NCBI GenBank assembly: GCA_034437655.1
Contig: DAOTTU010000103.1
Span: forward strand, 1 to 64,000
DNA length: 64,000 nt
Reading direction: 5' to 3'
Origin: J027 sp034437655
Lineage (GTDB): Bacteria > Chloroflexota > Anaerolineae > Aggregatilineales > J027
Part shown: in pieces, positions 18,721 to 28,286 of the stretch
Position numbering within the stretch: position 1 is the first letter of the stretch
Layout: each line of letters starts with the position of its first letter
Program-made: the position numbers and the translations under genes
The notes under the pieces: model-generated
Database searches by the model: none
The model's input: the letters and a program-made list of their open reading frames with translations, nothing else
What the model was told of the DNA's origin: nothing

Positions 18721-20125
18721 GACGATTTTCCTGCTGAGTACGTAACACTTCAATGTTAACACGCCGATACCCCTCGGCATAGGTTACCCCGGCAAATGTC
18801 CCCCAGATGCGCGAGAGTAGCTTTTCGAAAAATGGAAAAATCAGTGCGTTGAGATAGCCCTGCGTCGTATGACAGGCCAGCGCCGCTAATTTGATATGCC
18901 GTACCCCGGTGACATCGACAAACGTGTTGGGTAGCAAAGTTGAGGTCAGCAACAGGTCAAGTTCGTCGGCATATTCGTAGCGGCTGATGGCTTCGCGCAC
19001 AATGCGCCCGGTGGCGAGATGGTCGGGGTGCGGATACGGATTGGCGCGGCGTCGGTACTCAAAGGTCACCACCAGGTCTGGTCGGTGGAGTGTCAACTGG
19101 TCAAGGGTTTTGTCAATCGCGGCATCGTCCACCGTCAGGGTACGGTCAAAATAACCCATGTAGATGATCTCACGCACCCCCAATAATTCTGCGGCCTGTG
19201 AAGACTCCGCGAGTCGTATACGGATATAGTCTTCGCGTTCGAGTACTTGATAGCGCTTTGACCATGCCCCACGATCTCCACCCGCGAAAATAACGGACAG
19301 CACCTCCCCCGCCAGACGATAGACCAGGCCGCCGCAGAAACCTTCGAGGTCGTCGGGGTGGGGCGCGATGATCATAATCGTGCGGTATTTTTCGACGTTG
19401 AGGTGTGGTACCAGAAAAAAACGCTCGTGATCTTTGTGTGAAACAGGGGGCAATGCCGGGCCGAACTCGCTGGTGTCGTGGATGGCATCACCGGACGGGA
19501 CGGGTGCAAGGATCGCTTCCCGGTACTCTTTAGGCTGAGGGGCACCGCTCCGCATTCGATAGGCCGCCCGCAACCTTGCCAGGCTTTGCAACATCAGGTA
19601 TATCCCCAACAGCCCAACGGCAGAAACTGTCTGTGTAAAGGCATCCACCAGCATCAAGGCGCTGGCTATAAAGAATAACATTGTCGTCAGCAACAACAGG
19701 CGTCGGTGATGGGTGGTTGTGCGTACCTCTACGAATAATATCAACTCGATAACACCGCGAAAGAATAATATTGCACTCAGCAACACCGCCATCAGCACCA
19801 GCCCAACGGACTGCGCAAAAACAAACGGCACAGCCACGGACATGTGCAAGAGTTCACGGAGCAGCACAATCTTCCACAGGCGGCCAAGCATGCGGCTAAA
19901 AACCACCGAAAGGACGGTCACGGCAGAGTCAAGCAGCACCAGCCCGCCGACGACCAGCAACAGCACCTCCAAAACGTTATCGGGCACCAGTAGCAGCGTC
20001 AACCCCAGCACAAATGTATAGACACTGCGGAGGGCGTGGTACCACCATTTCTGGGTGTAGTTCAAGCGTAGTTCAAGAAAATACATGATTTGTCCAATTA
20101 ACTTTGCGCGTTGATATGTTGACAT
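18713..20125 (-). CDS. DUF308/HdeD-like membrane domain fused to PIG-L (LmbE) deacetylase
   Basis: 470 residues. The first ~190 residues contain about six hydrophobic helices in pairs, resembling the HdeD/DUF308 acid-resistance membrane family. The second half (about 245-450) is a PIG-L/LmbE N-deacetylase. It has the zinc motif APHPDDLE near 252-260 and the second ligand region PYPHPDHLA. PIG-L enzymes remove acetyl groups from GlcNAc-type sugars and related conjugates. Here the catalytic domain would be tethered at the membrane, on the cytoplasmic side by the usual topology of an even helix number. The fusion is unusual. It lies upstream of, and overlaps, the GNAT gene. Confidence 0.82.
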   Translation of the reverse strand: MSTYQRAKLIGQIMYFLELRLNYTQKWWYHALRSVYTFVLGLTLLLVPDNVLEVLLLVVGGLVLLDSAVTVLSVVFSRMLGRLWKIVLLRELLHMSVAVPFVFAQSVGLVLMAVLLSAILFFRGVIELILFVEVRTTTHHRRLLLLTTMLFFIASALMLVDAFTQTVSAVGLLGIYLMLQSLARLRAAYRMRSGAPQPKEYREAILAPVPSGDAIHDTSEFGPALPPVSHKDHERFFLVPHLNVEKYRTIMIIAPHPDDLEGFCGGLVYRLAGEVLSVIFAGGDRGAWSKRYQVLEREDYIRIRLAESSQAAELLGVREIIYMGYFDRTLTVDDAAIDKTLDQLTLHRPDLVVTFEYRRRANPYPHPDHLATGRIVREAISRYEYADELDLLLTSTLLPNTFVDVTGVRHIKLAALACHTTQGYLNALIFPFFEKLLSRIWGTFAGVTYAEGYRRVNIEVLRTQQENRHD

Positions 20126-20594
20126 GAAAGGCTAAAGAATGACTAGGGGGAAAGCTGAATTCAGTTTTTATATTCTGCGCGTGTATTCAAACATCATGAT
20201 AGATCGTGTTGTCAATTATCCGATTGTTTGATATTCAATAGTCGAACAGGCGATATATCCGATTTGGGTTCAGCTTTATACTGCGAGTAACCAACCATTC
20301 AGCAAAAAAGTCCCCTTTGGTATGGAGATTATCGCTTTTAGATTTTAATATTGCCTCGATGTAGACTGCTGCCTGGTCGGCATCCAAACGTGAACCGAGT
20401 TGCTGTCTGCGGTTTCTTTGAGGTATGCTTCACGTAGTATTGTGCTTACCTATTGAGCAGAGTATATACAAGAAGATTTTACTGTGTGGAAGAATAAGTA
20501 ACCAGTCTTGAGAATTGCATGATCATTCTTTTGTCATTATAAGGTGTGCATACTAGGGGCTGCCGCTCTATTCCAGAAATGGGGATTGTGTAAG
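20126..20594. other. AT-rich intergenic region upstream of the polysaccharide genes
   Basis: 469 bases without a supported gene, clearly AT-richer than the flanking DNA. TATCCGATT occurs twice (20217-20225 and 20256-20264). Promoters for the divergent PIG-L fusion and GT2 genes should lie here; I cannot assign a clear -35/-10 pair. Confidence 0.5.
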
Positions 20595-21542
20595 ATGTCA
20601 TCTGAGAAACTATCGAGCGAAGAAGCAATTACTCTGCCGTTTGTGAGTGTTGTTGTACCTACCTATAACGAGGTCAATTTGCTCCGTGAAAGTTTGCCAA
20701 CGCTGTTTGAGCAGGATTACCCCAACTTCGAGATAATCCTGGTGAATGATGGCTCGACAGATGGTACAGGTGCCTATGCCGCTACGCTAATTGAAAACGC
20801 AACGGTCACTTTTCGCTTAATTAATCAAGAAAATGCTGGTGTAGCTGCGGCACGTAATGCGGGTTGGCAAGTAGCAAAGGGGGAACTTGTGGCGTTTATT
20901 GATACGGGTTGTCATGCTGATAAGCAGTGGATTTCTGATTTGGTAGGTGCAATAGGTGATGCAGGCGGCATTGGTGGCAAAATTATACTGACGCGCGAAC
21001 ACAGTGCCCTTACCAGGTATACCCGTGTTTCTCAACAATACCGCCACCGTATTAGAAATGGTCGTGTTGAGTATCTCATTGGTGCCAATATGGCAATAAG
21101 GCGACAAGTTTTGGTCGATGTCAACGGGTTTCGCAATTGGGGTGGCGTTGGTGGGGAAGATGTTGATATTTGCTACCGTATCATCCATGCTGGACATCAG
21201 TTAGTCGTTACTGACGATGCATTGATATACCATCACGACAGCGCAACGCGCATCACACAATTTATGAAGAAATATTTTAATCGTGGCTACGCTAATTATT
21301 ACTTTTCAGCAGCTTGGTTCAAGATGGGTCACCACAACCGAATGCTACCGATAGAAGTTTTGCGTCGTTTTGTAGCTGTATTGTTGTCACCGTATCTGGC
21401 AGCAACATATGCCTCGCGGTCAATATGGCGTGATTGGCCTATATATACACTGATTAGTATGGCTGAGCACCTGTCTTTCGCGATGGGACTGATCTATGCC
21501 TTTATACGCCGCGACCGCTATCCTGGTTCCAATGCTGATTGA
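20595..21542 (+). CDS. Family 2 glycosyltransferase
   Basis: About 315 residues from ATG at 20595; a GTG at 20544 would add 17 residues, and neither start has a strong ribosome-binding site. The GT-A fold is shown by VSVVVPTYNEVNLLRESLPT, VNDGSTDGT, and the GGEDVDICYRI acceptor motif near residue 195. The usual D-x-D is degenerate here (FIDTGC). A hydrophobic C-terminal region (about 260-305) suggests membrane association. It probably extends a cell-surface polysaccharide from a nucleotide-sugar donor. It converges on the capsule-type gene with a five-base gap. Confidence 0.85.
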   Translation: MSSEKLSSEEAITLPFVSVVVPTYNEVNLLRESLPTLFEQDYPNFEIILVNDGSTDGTGAYAATLIENATVTFRLINQENAGVAAARNAGWQVAKGELVAFIDTGCHADKQWISDLVGAIGDAGGIGGKIILTREHSALTRYTRVSQQYRHRIRNGRVEYLIGANMAIRRQVLVDVNGFRNWGGVGGEDVDICYRIIHAGHQLVVTDDALIYHHDSATRITQFMKKYFNRGYANYYFSAAWFKMGHHNRMLPIEVLRRFVAVLLSPYLAATYASRSIWRDWPIYTLISMAEHLSFAMGLIYAFIRRDRYPGSNAD

Positions 21543-21547
21543 ATTGA

Positions 21548-23224
21548 TCAAGCTTCCGGATTCTTCGGTGTAAGGTCTTTCAAAATGGCATCACAGATCA
21601 CGCTCAAATATGGGCTATTCTCTGAAGAGAGCGCAGTGTTGCGGTTGTAATGTAAGGTCGGGTAGGATAGAAATTTCTCTTCGACATGTGGTAGCGGCAC
21701 CATGATTTCAAAGAAATGCATGTAAGCATAGCGCCTAGCATATTTAACAGATTCACTTAAGTCATGGGTCGTAGTGGCAAAACCTTGGTAAAGTAGATTT
21801 TCATATTCCTCAATTGTAGATGGTGTGAGCGTAAAGCCCTTATAATTATAGTGAACCTTACCAGAAATAATTGTGTATTTCCCAGCGAGTACAGCTTCTA
21901 AACCAATTGTAGAGCCGTAAGCAAGCACTACCCGCGCTTCGTCTAATAATGCGTATGAATTTATAGACTCGTCCGCGTCAAAAACTGTTACGTTCTTGGG
22001 TAATTGTGCAGGAAGTTGCGCACTGACTGGTGAGCGGGATTCTTTGAAAGGAATACGGACTTCTGCGGGGTGGACACGAATAACAAGGTGGTATTCTGGA
22101 TGTGAACGGAACCAATCAATTGTATGGTGAACCCAATGCATCATAGAGTCGAAGGCTACATCTGACTCGAAAACTGTAGTGTCCCACAATACATTGGTAA
22201 AGAGTACAGCTACGGGGGCATCATCGTTGAGGTGTGCAGGATTTTCCATTTTGGTCCATAATCTTTGGAGTCCTGTTTTGCCACGACGCCGTGCGATAAG
22301 GTAATCGTCAAGCTTTTGGTGTTCAGCTTTGCTCAGCGGTGTTGTGGAGCGCGTTTGCCATTCCTGCTCGTAGTCATACTTGATAACAGGTAGATTGTTG
22401 GCTAGTAGTAACGCGTTGGCACGGTTGGAAGCCCGTTCATAGGTCCATACTGAAACCCCCTGCTTTTTAGCGAGCGCCATCATGATGGCTTCCGCGTAGA
22501 ATAGCCCATTGAGAACAAAAATCGAAGTAGGACGAAATTCTGTCAGTATTCGTGTCGCTGCTGCTTGGACAATCAATCCTGCGGTTACAAAGCGACGGTA
22601 AATTGCTGCATTTTCCGGCGTATCTTCTACTTCACCTTGTAGCAGATGACGTTGCACTGAGGCCTTTACGAGCCTACCGATTGGTAATGCCGCATGTGTA
22701 AAGGCTTGTAGTTCTCTCAGGGAGAGCTGGTCAAGGGCGGCAATCTGAGCTGAGAGCTGTGCTAAGTCGACATAATCACCTAAATCGCGATAAGGTAGAC
22801 CAGAGCGAGACAAAAATTGTTGTGAGCGTCGCCGACATAAGTTACAAGTTGACGTAAAGTCATCAATGATCGTCCGAGGCTCACAGGCAGGTAATATTTG
22901 ATTGCACAGAATGGTGAGCGTTTCAGCACCGCGTTGATGCAAGGCACGCGCAATGGTAGTTTCCCATGCCATATGAACTAGCCACCCACGTAATGTAAAT
23001 ATCAAAACTCTGTGGTTTGCATTTGGAGGGTATGGTGGTGCAACTTCTGTGGTCTTCAACTCGCGAAGGATGTCGGGCGCTGTGTGGGTAATATTTTGAT
23101 AAAATCTTATTAGGACACGGATCGTATAACTTAATAAAGGGGATCGTTTGATCCACTGTGTGACAGGGTAGATATATTGCGAAGTTGCGAATTTGCGAAA
23201 CGCATCAGTTGACAGTTTTCTCAT
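21548..23224 (-). CDS. Capsule-type polysaccharide biosynthesis protein (putative GT-B transferase)
   Basis: 558 residues, no clear membrane segment. The C-terminal half has VIRVHPAEVRIP and, near residue 455, YGSTIGLEAVLAGKYTIISG. That is the nucleotide-binding signature of KpsS/capsule-synthesis and related GT-B proteins. A Cys-x2-Cys pair with basic residues (STCNLCRRRSQ, about 125-135) is unusual and could bind metal. The exact donor and acceptor cannot be read. Together with the neighbouring GT2 and flippase it indicates an extracellular polysaccharide locus. Confidence 0.7.
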   Translation of the reverse strand: MRKLSTDAFRKFATSQYIYPVTQWIKRSPLLSYTIRVLIRFYQNITHTAPDILRELKTTEVAPPYPPNANHRVLIFTLRGWLVHMAWETTIARALHQRGAETLTILCNQILPACEPRTIIDDFTSTCNLCRRRSQQFLSRSGLPYRDLGDYVDLAQLSAQIAALDQLSLRELQAFTHAALPIGRLVKASVQRHLLQGEVEDTPENAAIYRRFVTAGLIVQAAATRILTEFRPTSIFVLNGLFYAEAIMMALAKKQGVSVWTYERASNRANALLLANNLPVIKYDYEQEWQTRSTTPLSKAEHQKLDDYLIARRRGKTGLQRLWTKMENPAHLNDDAPVAVLFTNVLWDTTVFESDVAFDSMMHWVHHTIDWFRSHPEYHLVIRVHPAEVRIPFKESRSPVSAQLPAQLPKNVTVFDADESINSYALLDEARVVLAYGSTIGLEAVLAGKYTIISGKVHYNYKGFTLTPSTIEEYENLLYQGFATTTHDLSESVKYARRYAYMHFFEIMVPLPHVEEKFLSYPTLHYNRNTALSSENSPYLSVICDAILKDLTPKNPEA

Positions 23225-23444
23225 TTTATAGAAGCCCTATTCCTTGCTAATCGGGGGAATGGACACCCACTCCCTCTCTTTATCAAAATTTACTGCAACT
23301 TAATGTCACGTCCCAATCATACCAGAGTTTTTGGTGGGGATACTCTTCTGTAGCGCAGTGATATGGACATTCTGCGATAGTGTGGCCGAAGGTTGTACTT
23401 ATCACAATATATGTGCATCATCGAGTGGATTATGTTGGTTTCAC

Positions 23445-24947
23445 TTACCCTAGCACATAGGGTTTTACACCGTGTCGGCGTATCCACTCATATCCTTTTA
23501 GAGGGCCGAGCCATATAAGTAGCGTGTAACAAAATACTAATATAATGGACAACCCTAAATCGAGCGGATGTGATCCAGGTTCGATAGCGTATGCAATAGC
23601 AGCAGCAAGCAAAGCACTCGCTACCATAACCCCAATCTTTCGCCATGGAAATGGAATGTAATAAAAACGAACAGAGAAAGCGTAGCTGACAAGTCCACCT
23701 GCGAGTACAGAAAGTGTTGTTGCGGCAAAAGTACCATAGACGCCAAACGCAGGAATTAGAAGAATATTCGCAACAACGGCGGTGATGAGTTGTGTGGTGG
23801 TGCTGATCCATACATATTGTGTTTTCTTTGCGATGACATAGCCCTGCACCACGATCATCGCAATACCGCTGACGACTTCTGGTACAACAGCAAATGGCAA
23901 TAGCATGATGACAGGCAGATATTCTGGTATGTTGAGGATTTGGATGAGGTCTCCAATTATCGTTGCCAGGCTGATAGCTGTTAAGAGGAGTACGAAAATA
24001 AAATAAGGTGCCATCCTGCCAACGACGTCTCGTCCATCTTCTGGCCGCTCCGTGATAATTCGCATTTGTAAGGGAATCCAGGCTGTACGTAAGCCATTTG
24101 TGACCAAACGTGCAACACGAGCAAAGCGGGTGGCAACCTGGTACAGGCCGAGGTCGCTAAGGCTAATAAATTTTTCCAGCAAGAAGCGATCTACGACTGC
24201 GGATGCCGCTACGATTACTTTTGCGGGAACCAAGGGCAGTGAGAACTTGACGACTGTTCCCCAGTATTTGTATCTAATATTGGGGGTGGTCAATCTAAAT
24301 AAGATGACTGTGTATATGACAGTCATGATAGCACCACTGATGGCTTGAGCGCCAAGAATAGCAAGTGCGCCATCTTCACCGATTGTGTAAATGAATAGTA
24401 TTGCAAAAACAGTATTTAGAATGAATGTCAGCACGGAGGTTGAAATGTAGAGCCCAGCTTTTTCCATTGCCCTGAATAAAAACAGAGGAGTCTGCGCTGC
24501 ACTATTGCAAACAGCAATCCAGATAGCTAGTGTAAGATAGGGCGAGAAGGGTATTTGCGTAATTAATTGGCTGAAAAGACTCTCAAGATTCATGACAATC
24601 AGCCCCATAACTACCGCACTCCCCCACGCCATTGTCCAGACAGCACCAAGATGATGTTTTCGCTGTTGGTCCTTCCACTCATAATAGTATCGTGTAATGC
24701 TATCTGCAAAACCAAGTCCAAACGCTTGTGTCAGGAATTCAGTAAATATTGCTGCGACAGCGATGGTACCATAATCAGCAGGGGTCAGTAGGCTCCAATA
24801 AATGGGGATGAGCAAAAACTCCCCAAGGCGCGGAATAAGCAAACCAAACGTGTAAATTGCGCTTGACTTCGCAGCATAGGAGACAATTTTGTTGAAGCTA
24901 AGGTTGGACAGGTTATCGTGCTGCGATGAAGAATCACTTTTTGACAA
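23445..24947 (-). CDS. Oligosaccharide flippase, Wzx/MATE-like
   Basis: 500 residues with about 14 hydrophobic helices, belonging to the polysaccharide-transporter (MVF) superfamily. The N-terminal IYTFGLLIPRLGEFLLIPIY and the conserved first helix pair are typical of Wzx-like flippases. Such proteins move lipid-linked repeat units across the membrane. The start codon is TTG at 24947 with GAGG eight bases upstream. Its DNA is visibly AT-richer than most of the window (26/60 G+C in one counted line). Confidence 0.85.
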   Translation of the reverse strand: MSKSDSSSQHDNLSNLSFNKIVSYAAKSSAIYTFGLLIPRLGEFLLIPIYWSLLTPADYGTIAVAAIFTEFLTQAFGLGFADSITRYYYEWKDQQRKHHLGAVWTMAWGSAVVMGLIVMNLESLFSQLITQIPFSPYLTLAIWIAVCNSAAQTPLFLFRAMEKAGLYISTSVLTFILNTVFAILFIYTIGEDGALAILGAQAISGAIMTVIYTVILFRLTTPNIRYKYWGTVVKFSLPLVPAKVIVAASAVVDRFLLEKFISLSDLGLYQVATRFARVARLVTNGLRTAWIPLQMRIITERPEDGRDVVGRMAPYFIFVLLLTAISLATIIGDLIQILNIPEYLPVIMLLPFAVVPEVVSGIAMIVVQGYVIAKKTQYVWISTTTQLITAVVANILLIPAFGVYGTFAATTLSVLAGGLVSYAFSVRFYYIPFPWRKIGVMVASALLAAAIAYAIEPGSHPLDLGLSIILVFCYTLLIWLGPLKGYEWIRRHGVKPYVLG

Positions 24948-25473
24948 AAATGTATCCTCTTCATCCGTTGATAGGGTTGGCTACTAATTTTAGGGACTTG
25001 GGTGACTTTGCGTTCGAGCGAACCCTCATAATAATTGGTACGCAAGTTATAACCGGGCTGAATAGATCAGATGGGTTCGACTGCGGAAATGTTACTGCTT
25101 TGATACCATTGACCATACACTATATTTAGCTGAATTACGCGCCTGATTTCTTCTATTTAATTGTGCTATAGTTTACCTCACCGAGTGCCTTTCTTGCCAT
25201 ATTTTACTCAGAACTTACAGGGTAATGGTGTTAACTGTAGCGGTAAGGACATAGCTTGCTTCTGGTAGGATACGTCAATAATCCGTGAACCTGCTGCCAT
25301 CGGTTTATCACTCCCAATGTCAGCAAAACGGCCGCCCGGGCAATTTCTGGCGCGTGCTGAATTTTGCCAGGTCAGCCCATATGTGGGGCGACACATCTCA
25401 GCGGGCATGCTAGCTTCAAGTCAAAAGTTGTGTGTAACACAGCCGGTACGACGGATATTTGACGGAGGATTGT
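24948..25473. other. Intergenic region without a supported gene
   Basis: 526 bases between the divergent flippase and OmpA-domain genes. The first half is AT-rich and the second more GC-rich, a visible composition step near 25250-25300. A TATAGT at about 25168 could be a -10 element. Short open frames here have no ribosome-binding site and no recognisable similarity. Confidence 0.45.
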
Positions 25474-27357
25474 ATGCCTATCGGACACGGAAAACACATT
25501 GGAAACCATGCTCGGAAAAAAGCACGGACCAAATCTGGTTCAATGGAGCAAGCGTCGCAGCAGGCGTCCGCGCTACCAATGATGTCACCCGAACAAATTC
25601 CTGAGTCTGTCAGTGCGGAGCAGGTGCTTGGCCTCCAACGCCAAATCGGTAATGCAGCAACGCGGCGGATGCTGGTGCAACGTGCTACCCGAACCGGGCC
25701 CAAAGCGACGACATATGCCGCTGAAAAATCACCGTTCAGCCTCACTGGAAGCTATAGTTTTGACAACGGTAACCAGCGCGGCACACTCAACATTAACCAC
25801 GGTGGCGCTGGTTTAACAGGGACGTTGCAGGTGCGTCAGATGGGAAAAGACCCTTCTGGGGGCAAGCAACCCTATTACAGCATCAAATCCTATCGCATCA
25901 CAGGCACGCGCTACAACGATGTGATGACTAAAGACAATCAGTCCTTTAAGGCATCGTTAGATGGTGAGCATGACGTTTCGCTTGACTTCTGGCGCGAGAA
26001 AGGGGGTGGCGTGTCGTTGCAATTCGAGGGCAATAATGAAACGCTTTATACCGCCAGTATGAAGCGAGTCTCCCAAAGACCGACTTTGCAACTCAATGAG
26101 GCGGCGATCGGCGGCAAAAACAAAGATGCGTTCATTGCCAGCATGAAAATGCCACTCGATGCTTTCCAGAAAAAGCAGATTCGCACGCATTGTAATGAGA
26201 TCAAACAGCACGTCAAAAACTACTTTAGCTACTGGGCTCATGTCGCACGCAGCGCAGAGGCTGGCCAGATAAGTATAAAACTTGGGGCATTTGTTGAGCA
26301 GTTCCCCATTATGCAACGACCGCTTATTGCCCGCGAGATTCGACGTATTTTGACTAATGAGGTGCGTGAAAAGCGCAGCTACTTCGATGAACTGGGGTTG
26401 ATCGTCAACCGTGAAAGCAAATACACCGAGAAAATGCAAAAGATTTTGGGCATTGGGCCCAACTCTGAGGCAAACCACAAGTACAAGTTCTCGATGGAGG
26501 TCGGGGGCCTTGGTGGTGACCTGATCGTTGGTGCGCAAGTGTTTGGTGGGCGAATGCTAATCGAAAAGACGGAACCCGACACATGGTCGCATACCTACTC
26601 ACTTGCTATCGCAGGCTTTTCAATTGGAGCCTCTGCAAGTTTGACTGTTGCTATGAATGGCTCCGGGACAATGGAAAGCAGGCAACCCTGGACACCGACC
26701 AACTTCGGGGGTTTTATTGGCTTCGGCAGTGGGCAGGCGCAGTTCTCAGTGTATGGCGGTAAAGGGATTGCTACTTCTGCCGTGGTCTTCCAGGGTAACG
26801 GTGACTTCCGAGCTATTGTTGGCAATGCATCCGGGTCCTTTGACATAGGCGGCGCAGCGGTCGGTGTTGAAACAGGTGCTAGCATTGGCTACATACATCC
26901 GTGGGACGTTGATGTCATCAGTGGATTGCGCGAAATCTATAAGCCGCCGCAGGCCGCAAAGACTGAAGTTGCCCAAAAAGCAAAGCAGTCTGTCCACTTT
27001 GAGGTTGACTCTGCTGATCTTTCTAAAAAGGGGAAAGGGTTGCTACGGTCACTCGCGACTGATAACCTCGGTTTGTTCCGTGATCCCAATAGCAAGCTCG
27101 AAATTGATGGTTACGCCAGTCGGTCGGGCCCTGACAAATACAATGCACAGCTTTCAGAAGCGCGGGCGCAGACGGTGTATAACTTCTTACAATCTGTACT
27201 CACTGATGATTTCCGTATCAAGAAAGGCAATGTGACGGTCAAAGGTCATGGTGAACAAGCTGCTGCTAAAGCTGGTGAAGACGATAAGAAGGAGAACCGG
27301 GCCTGGCGTAGGACCACTGTTAAGCTCAATGGGACGACGGTACTGAGATTACAATAG
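25474..27357 (+). CDS. OmpA-domain protein with an injection-system-type LQR...GN N-terminal motif
   Basis: 627 residues from ATG at 25474, chosen for the GGAGG five bases upstream. There is no signal peptide. The basic, disordered N-terminus ends in VLGLQRQIGNAATRRMLVQR, matching the LQR-x2-GN-x-A-x4-L-x-QR motif found at the N-termini of many DUF4157 and extracellular contractile injection system (eCIS)-associated proteins. A beta-rich domain (about 75-185), a helical region (about 195-320) and a glycine-rich beta region (about 325-480) follow. The C-terminal OmpA-like domain (about 505-627, DGYASRSGPDKYNAQLSEARA) should bind peptidoglycan. HExxH is absent. A role as an injection-system cargo or accessory is inference; no sheath or baseplate genes are in the window. 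Confidence 0.75.
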   Translation: MPIGHGKHIGNHARKKARTKSGSMEQASQQASALPMMSPEQIPESVSAEQVLGLQRQIGNAATRRMLVQRATRTGPKATTYAAEKSPFSLTGSYSFDNGNQRGTLNINHGGAGLTGTLQVRQMGKDPSGGKQPYYSIKSYRITGTRYNDVMTKDNQSFKASLDGEHDVSLDFWREKGGGVSLQFEGNNETLYTASMKRVSQRPTLQLNEAAIGGKNKDAFIASMKMPLDAFQKKQIRTHCNEIKQHVKNYFSYWAHVARSAEAGQISIKLGAFVEQFPIMQRPLIAREIRRILTNEVREKRSYFDELGLIVNRESKYTEKMQKILGIGPNSEANHKYKFSMEVGGLGGDLIVGAQVFGGRMLIEKTEPDTWSHTYSLAIAGFSIGASASLTVAMNGSGTMESRQPWTPTNFGGFIGFGSGQAQFSVYGGKGIATSAVVFQGNGDFRAIVGNASGSFDIGGAAVGVETGASIGYIHPWDVDVISGLREIYKPPQAAKTEVAQKAKQSVHFEVDSADLSKKGKGLLRSLATDNLGLFRDPNSKLEIDGYASRSGPDKYNAQLSEARAQTVYNFLQSVLTDDFRIKKGNVTVKGHGEQAAAKAGEDDKKENRAWRRTTVKLNGTTVLRLQ

Positions 27358-27398
27358 CACTATAACGATGTAACCGGGCAACACCTGCTACACATGCG

Positions 27399-28112
27399 AT
27401 GAATATCATAACACTGGCGAACGAGTCGCGACACCGGGACTTATCTGTCCCACCCGGCGATGAGATTCACTACTGGGCGTTTACGGTGGGGGATTATCGT
27501 GCCAGGCTTGGCTATTATGCCGCGCTACTTGATGATGCGGAACGAGCCCGAGCAGCACGCTACCTCCGCCAGGACGATCAACACCATTTCACCTTGCAGC
27601 GTGGACTCCTGCGCGAGGTGTTGTCAGCGTATACCAATATATCCCCACCACGTATAGAGCTATCCTATGGTGAACATGGTAAGCCGTATATAGCCAATGG
27701 CCCGCACTTCAATCTCGCGCATTCCCATGACGTTGTGGTGTATGCCATTAGTGGCAGCAGAGCGGTTGGTATTGATATTGAACACTTGCATGCAGTAGAT
27801 GACCTGACAACGGTGGCAGGGTTATGTTTTACCCCTTCTGAACATGCACTATTCACTCGACTTACGTCTGAATCTCAACAGCGTGACATGTTCTATCGTA
27901 CGTGGACCGCAAAAGAAGCGGTGTTAAAAGCCAGCGGTTATGGGTTCCATATACCCATGACATCAGTTGCGGTTCTCACTGCTGCACGCCACGGATTTGA
28001 ACTCATACAGCCCGTACAGGTTTCTCCTCCAGATGCCCTACCGAGCCGTTATGAACTTGCCGTCTTTGATCATGCTGGTGTGTTCAGGGTGGCTATCGCA
28101 TTACAAATATAA
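27399..28112 (+). CDS. 4'-phosphopantetheinyl transferase, Sfp type
   Basis: 237 residues. Both family motifs are intact: AVGIDIEHL (about 125-133, Mg2+-binding aspartate and glutamate) and FYRTWTAKEAVLKASG (about 166-181, catalytic WTxKEAxxK). The N-terminal KPYIANGPHFNLAHSHD also fits. Sfp-type enzymes transfer phosphopantetheine from CoA to acyl or peptidyl carrier proteins of polyketide, peptide or fatty acid synthases. No carrier protein or synthase is in this window, so its substrate lies elsewhere. It starts 41 bases after the OmpA-domain gene and may share its transcript. Confidence 0.9.
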   Translation: MNIITLANESRHRDLSVPPGDEIHYWAFTVGDYRARLGYYAALLDDAERARAARYLRQDDQHHFTLQRGLLREVLSAYTNISPPRIELSYGEHGKPYIANGPHFNLAHSHDVVVYAISGSRAVGIDIEHLHAVDDLTTVAGLCFTPSEHALFTRLTSESQQRDMFYRTWTAKEAVLKASGYGFHIPMTSVAVLTAARHGFELIQPVQVSPPDALPSRYELAVFDHAGVFRVAIALQI

Positions 28113-28205
28113 TGCTATGTTAAAGTGTTAAGTTGAGTGAATTCAAAATTTATGGGAGGAATTTTGGAAAAACTTAAACTTTGTGGCAATATTGTGAGGG
28201 TGTCC

Positions 28206-28230
28206 TGTACAATTTAGTAGAATTTGTACA
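28206..28230. promoter_or_regulatory. Candidate operator of the dha operon (TGTACAA-N11-TTGTACA)
   Basis: A perfect 7-bp inverted repeat with an 11-base spacer, about 55 bases upstream of the dhaK start. TAATAT at 28240-28245 could be the -10 element, placing the operator across the -35 region. The regulator is unknown and no dha regulator gene is adjacent. Confidence 0.45.
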
Positions 28231-28286
28231 TTGACCGTGTAATATTCAGCATCACAAACTCTGTCTAATGAAAGTGAGGTTATGAA

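Noticed and set aside
25060..25095. GGTTCGA as a possible tRNA T-arm
   Set aside because: No matching acceptor, D or anticodon stems surround it.
25208..25408. 66-codon minus-strand frame (GGRFADIGSDKPMAAG...)
   Set aside because: No ribosome-binding site, no recognised family, and proline/cysteine-rich composition; left as intergenic.
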